A stretch of 64,000 nucleotides of DNA from the NCBI GenBank assembly GCA_965249175.1, contig OZ252227.1, positions 2,976,001 to 3,040,000 on the forward strand, written 5' to 3'. The notes beneath the pieces were generated by a model. The model saw only the letters and a program-made list of their open reading frames with translations, was not told the DNA's origin and searched no databases. Positions 61,844 to 64,000 of this stretch are shown in pieces. Each line of letters starts with the position of its first letter. Positions within the stretch are counted from its first letter, which is position 1. The DNA comes from CAZYFH01 sp965249175 (GTDB lineage Bacteria > Acidobacteriota > Vicinamibacteria > Vicinamibacterales > UBA8438). The translations under genes and the position numbers were made by a program.

Positions 61844-63928
61844 CTAGCTGGATGGCTCTTCGACGGCATGGGTGCCGGCGATGTAGCCGTGGACATGGCC
61901 TTTGCCCAGGCCATGCTTGTTGAACCCTCCGACCGCCTCGCCCCCTGCATACAGACCGGGAATGACCTGGCCCTGCATGTCCACGACCTGTTGTCGGCCG
62001 TTGACCCGTAGGCCGCCGTAGGAGTCGTGCCAGATCACCATGATCGAGAGCGCATAGAACGGCGGCGTCACGATGGGACTCATCGGGGCCTCCGCCTCCC
62101 GCTCGAACTCGGGATCGGCACCGGCTTCCGCATAGCGATTCCAGGTGTCCACGGTCTCGGCCAGGTAACGTAGCGGCACCCGCTGGAACTCATGGCCCGC
62201 GTAGATTCTCTCGGCCAGCTCCTCGATCGCATCGGCGCGAAAGAAGTAGCCGTTGTCTGACACGTAGGGGTACCGCAGCTCCCACTCGTTACGCTCGACT
62301 GCATCCTGATCGAAGACCGCCCACAGCGGCCCCGAGAAGTAGTCGGGAGGCTCCGACCCTTCGTTCATCGCCAGCGCGGCATCGAGACCATGGTCGTAGT
62401 CGTACATTTCCCGCACCCACTCCTTGCGGCAATTGCGCCAGTCGAGCGGCGTGTGCGCAAGACCCCGCCCCGGAGCGCCACCGTCGCCGGGGTACGCGCT
62501 GGGACCGGGCCTACGGGGAAGACGGACCTCGTTGAAGAAACGCTTCCCCACTTGGTTCACGGCAATGAGCTCCTCGAAGCCCGCGTTGCCGACGTTGAAG
62601 CCGGCGGAACCGCGGAACGCAAACGTCGGGTGGCCGGGCATCATTCCGGTGTACGCATCGCGGGTACCAAGGCGCGTCGAGATGTGGAACGTGGTGAAGT
62701 ACGAGACGTTCTGCTGCATCCCCGCAAGGTTGGCGCCGACCCGCAGGCCCGCGATGAGTGCCGATGCGTCCTGACCTCCAGGGCCGAGCAGGGCCCGACC
62801 ACTCGTCGGGAAGGCGGGCTCCCGCATGGCCGGGTAGAACATGCTGCGGACCTCGGGATTGCCCGCATGACCGCCGCTCGCCAGGATGACGGCCTGGCGG
62901 GCCCTGACACGCACGTTCTCCCGGCGCTCGTCGATGTTGCCGTCCTGCCACAGACTCAGGAGGAGCTCGCCGGTCTCGGGGTGCTGCCGCGGCGAGTAGC
63001 GTGCGGTGATCCCGAGCACCCTGCCCGCAAAAGGCTCCTCACGCACGATCGCGTCGAAGCGGCGATGCACCATGAACGTGACCCCCTTCTCGCGAGCCGA
63101 GAACTCCAGTGACCGGGAGAGGGCCGCGCCGTTCGCCACGGCGTTGGGTCCGACGGAGCGGCTCGCGTTGTTCATCCGCACCGGCGCGAACGCGCTGGAG
63201 CGCTCGGGATCAGCAACGCCCGCATCCTCCGCCGTGATGGTGCCCGCCTTGATGTCCGTCGTGTCGCCCAGCATGAGGAAGCACGTCGCCAACCGGGCTC
63301 GCGACAATCCGCCGCCGCCATGCGTGCCGCTGACCCTTGAGAACCGTACGTAGTTGTCGATCAGGAATTGCCTGGTCGCCGGACAGTTCTCGGCCCACGC
63401 GCGCGCTAGCTCCCGCTCGTTATACCGGTACGGGCTTTGCCCCTTGGGGTCGACGATCGACCAGTCGGTGATATCCGTGAAGAGCAGCTCGATGCTGTCC
63501 TCGAGCTCCTCCGGGTCCTCGACGGGGTCTACGGTGACGAGCCCCTCACGATCGCGCTCGCCGTGTATGTCTCGCTGCTGTACCGGGTCGCCCCCACCCA
63601 GTGATAGCCGGCCCGCACTGTGCAGCATCCGGCCACCGAGGTCGAAGTTCTGATCGACCACCAGCACGCTGGCCCCCAGATCGCGTGCGCGAATGGCAGC
63701 GGTCAGGCCCGCACACCCGCCTCCAGCGATCACGACATCGGCTTCGTAGTCCCAGGCGGTCTCTTCGGCGCCGGTCTCCGAGACCTGCGCATGCGCCTCG
63801 TCTGATCCCAACAGCGCGCCAGAGCCCAGACCGGCGGCGACTCCCGTCTTGACGAAGTCTCGGCGGTTCAGCCCCTTCCCTTTTTCGATCTTCGGGTCGC
63901 TGTCGGTCTGGTCGCCTCTGATCGCCAT
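61844..63928 (-). CDS. TAT-exported FAD-dependent reductase (fumarate-reductase/3-ketosteroid-dehydrogenase-like)
   Basis: The 694-residue protein has a twin-arginine signal (LNRRDFVKTGVAAGLGSGAL), an FAD-binding motif (YEADVVIAGGGCAGLTAAIR, then ASVLVVDQNFDLGGRMLHSA) and the C-terminal contact SYGGLRVNGRQQVVDMQGQV and IPGLYAGGEAVGGFNKHGLG. This is the FAD_binding_2 group that includes fumarate reductases, urocanate reductases and ketosteroid dehydrogenases. With the cytochrome two genes on it may form a periplasmic electron-transfer unit. The substrate is unknown. The last 72 bp of the window are upstream sequence. Confidence 0.87.
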   Translation of the reverse strand: MAIRGDQTDSDPKIEKGKGLNRRDFVKTGVAAGLGSGALLGSDEAHAQVSETGAEETAWDYEADVVIAGGGCAGLTAAIRARDLGASVLVVDQNFDLGGRMLHSAGRLSLGGGDPVQQRDIHGERDREGLVTVDPVEDPEELEDSIELLFTDITDWSIVDPKGQSPYRYNERELARAWAENCPATRQFLIDNYVRFSRVSGTHGGGGLSRARLATCFLMLGDTTDIKAGTITAEDAGVADPERSSAFAPVRMNNASRSVGPNAVANGAALSRSLEFSAREKGVTFMVHRRFDAIVREEPFAGRVLGITARYSPRQHPETGELLLSLWQDGNIDERRENVRVRARQAVILASGGHAGNPEVRSMFYPAMREPAFPTSGRALLGPGGQDASALIAGLRVGANLAGMQQNVSYFTTFHISTRLGTRDAYTGMMPGHPTFAFRGSAGFNVGNAGFEELIAVNQVGKRFFNEVRLPRRPGPSAYPGDGGAPGRGLAHTPLDWRNCRKEWVREMYDYDHGLDAALAMNEGSEPPDYFSGPLWAVFDQDAVERNEWELRYPYVSDNGYFFRADAIEELAERIYAGHEFQRVPLRYLAETVDTWNRYAEAGADPEFEREAEAPMSPIVTPPFYALSIMVIWHDSYGGLRVNGRQQVVDMQGQVIPGLYAGGEAVGGFNKHGLGKGHVHGYIAGTHAVEEPSS

Positions 63929-64000
63929 GTCCAGTCAGTCCCCCAAAGCCAAAGTGGATTGCCAGCGGAGGCGCGCTGAGCGATCATACGTGGATGCTGC

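Noticed and set aside
1..64000. General reassignment of UGA to Trp, suggested by several in-frame TGA codons
   Set aside because: Many clearly complete genes end in TGA at conserved positions (for example the kinase end at 32250 and the amidohydrolase at 12637), so TGA is a normal stop here.
1..64000. tRNA, rRNA or tRNA-Sec genes
   Set aside because: Searched by eye for T-loop and rRNA signatures; none found. Selenocysteine genes must lie elsewhere if the calls are right.

Overview
The window reads as high-GC chromosomal DNA from a heterotrophic bacterium, most likely an Acidobacteriota lineage close to Vicinamibacteria. This is an inference from gene content: Ser/Thr kinases carrying PD40/TolB-type propellers, several PQQ-type propeller dehydrogenases, exported amidohydrolases and hydrolases, TAT-exported flavoproteins, ankyrin and DUF1326 proteins. 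No rRNA, tRNA or CRISPR array was found.

Layout. 1-1248 is the right part of an IS1111-group (IS110 family) element. 1.25-15.1 kb holds two PQQ-propeller genes, kinase debris, a DUF4177 gene, an ankyrin protein, DinB, a coupled amidohydrolase pair and an alpha/beta hydrolase. 15.1-16.6 kb is a complete second copy of the IS1111 element. 16.7-22.6 kb mixes AT-richer genes, an exported FAH-fold enzyme, an ISL3 element that splits a membrane-protein gene, and an IS256 element with a nonsense codon. 22.9-32.2 kb carries a methyltransferase, a GNAT fragment, an apparent selenocysteine peroxiredoxin, a spermidine-dehydrogenase-like flavoprotein, a broken HTTM gene and an esterase. 32.25-36.4 kb is a PD40 receptor kinase gene split by the third IS1111 copy. 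36.5-45.1 kb holds small and redox genes, a deiodinase-like selenoprotein with EF-hands, and a rearranged mandelate-racemase-family gene. 45.2-63.9 kb is mostly intact periplasmic catabolism: cupin, cyclase, epoxide hydrolase, metallo-beta-lactamase fold, PQQ propellers, acyl-CoA dehydrogenase, an NfeD-SPFH-SPFH operon, P1 peptidase, dihaem cytochrome c and a flavin reductase.

Two observations stand out. First, the three near-identical IS1111 copies sit at the same codon (the VALK lysine block) of three different kinase genes or relics. The element's non-coding right end contains two short segments matching the two halves of that target around a CT/AG core, as expected for a bridge (seek) RNA. 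Second, two genes carry an in-frame TGA exactly where selenocysteine is expected (GHW-U-GNC and GCLT-U-PPF), each followed by a hairpin of bacterial SECIS type, so the organism probably makes selenoproteins.

The window is also rich in decayed kinase genes. Short 5' fragments encoding the conserved kinase N-terminus lie next to, or overlap, unrelated genes at many places, and kinase 3' domains (PD40, TPR, esterase) remain as orphans. This suggests repeated recombination among a large kinase paralogue family.
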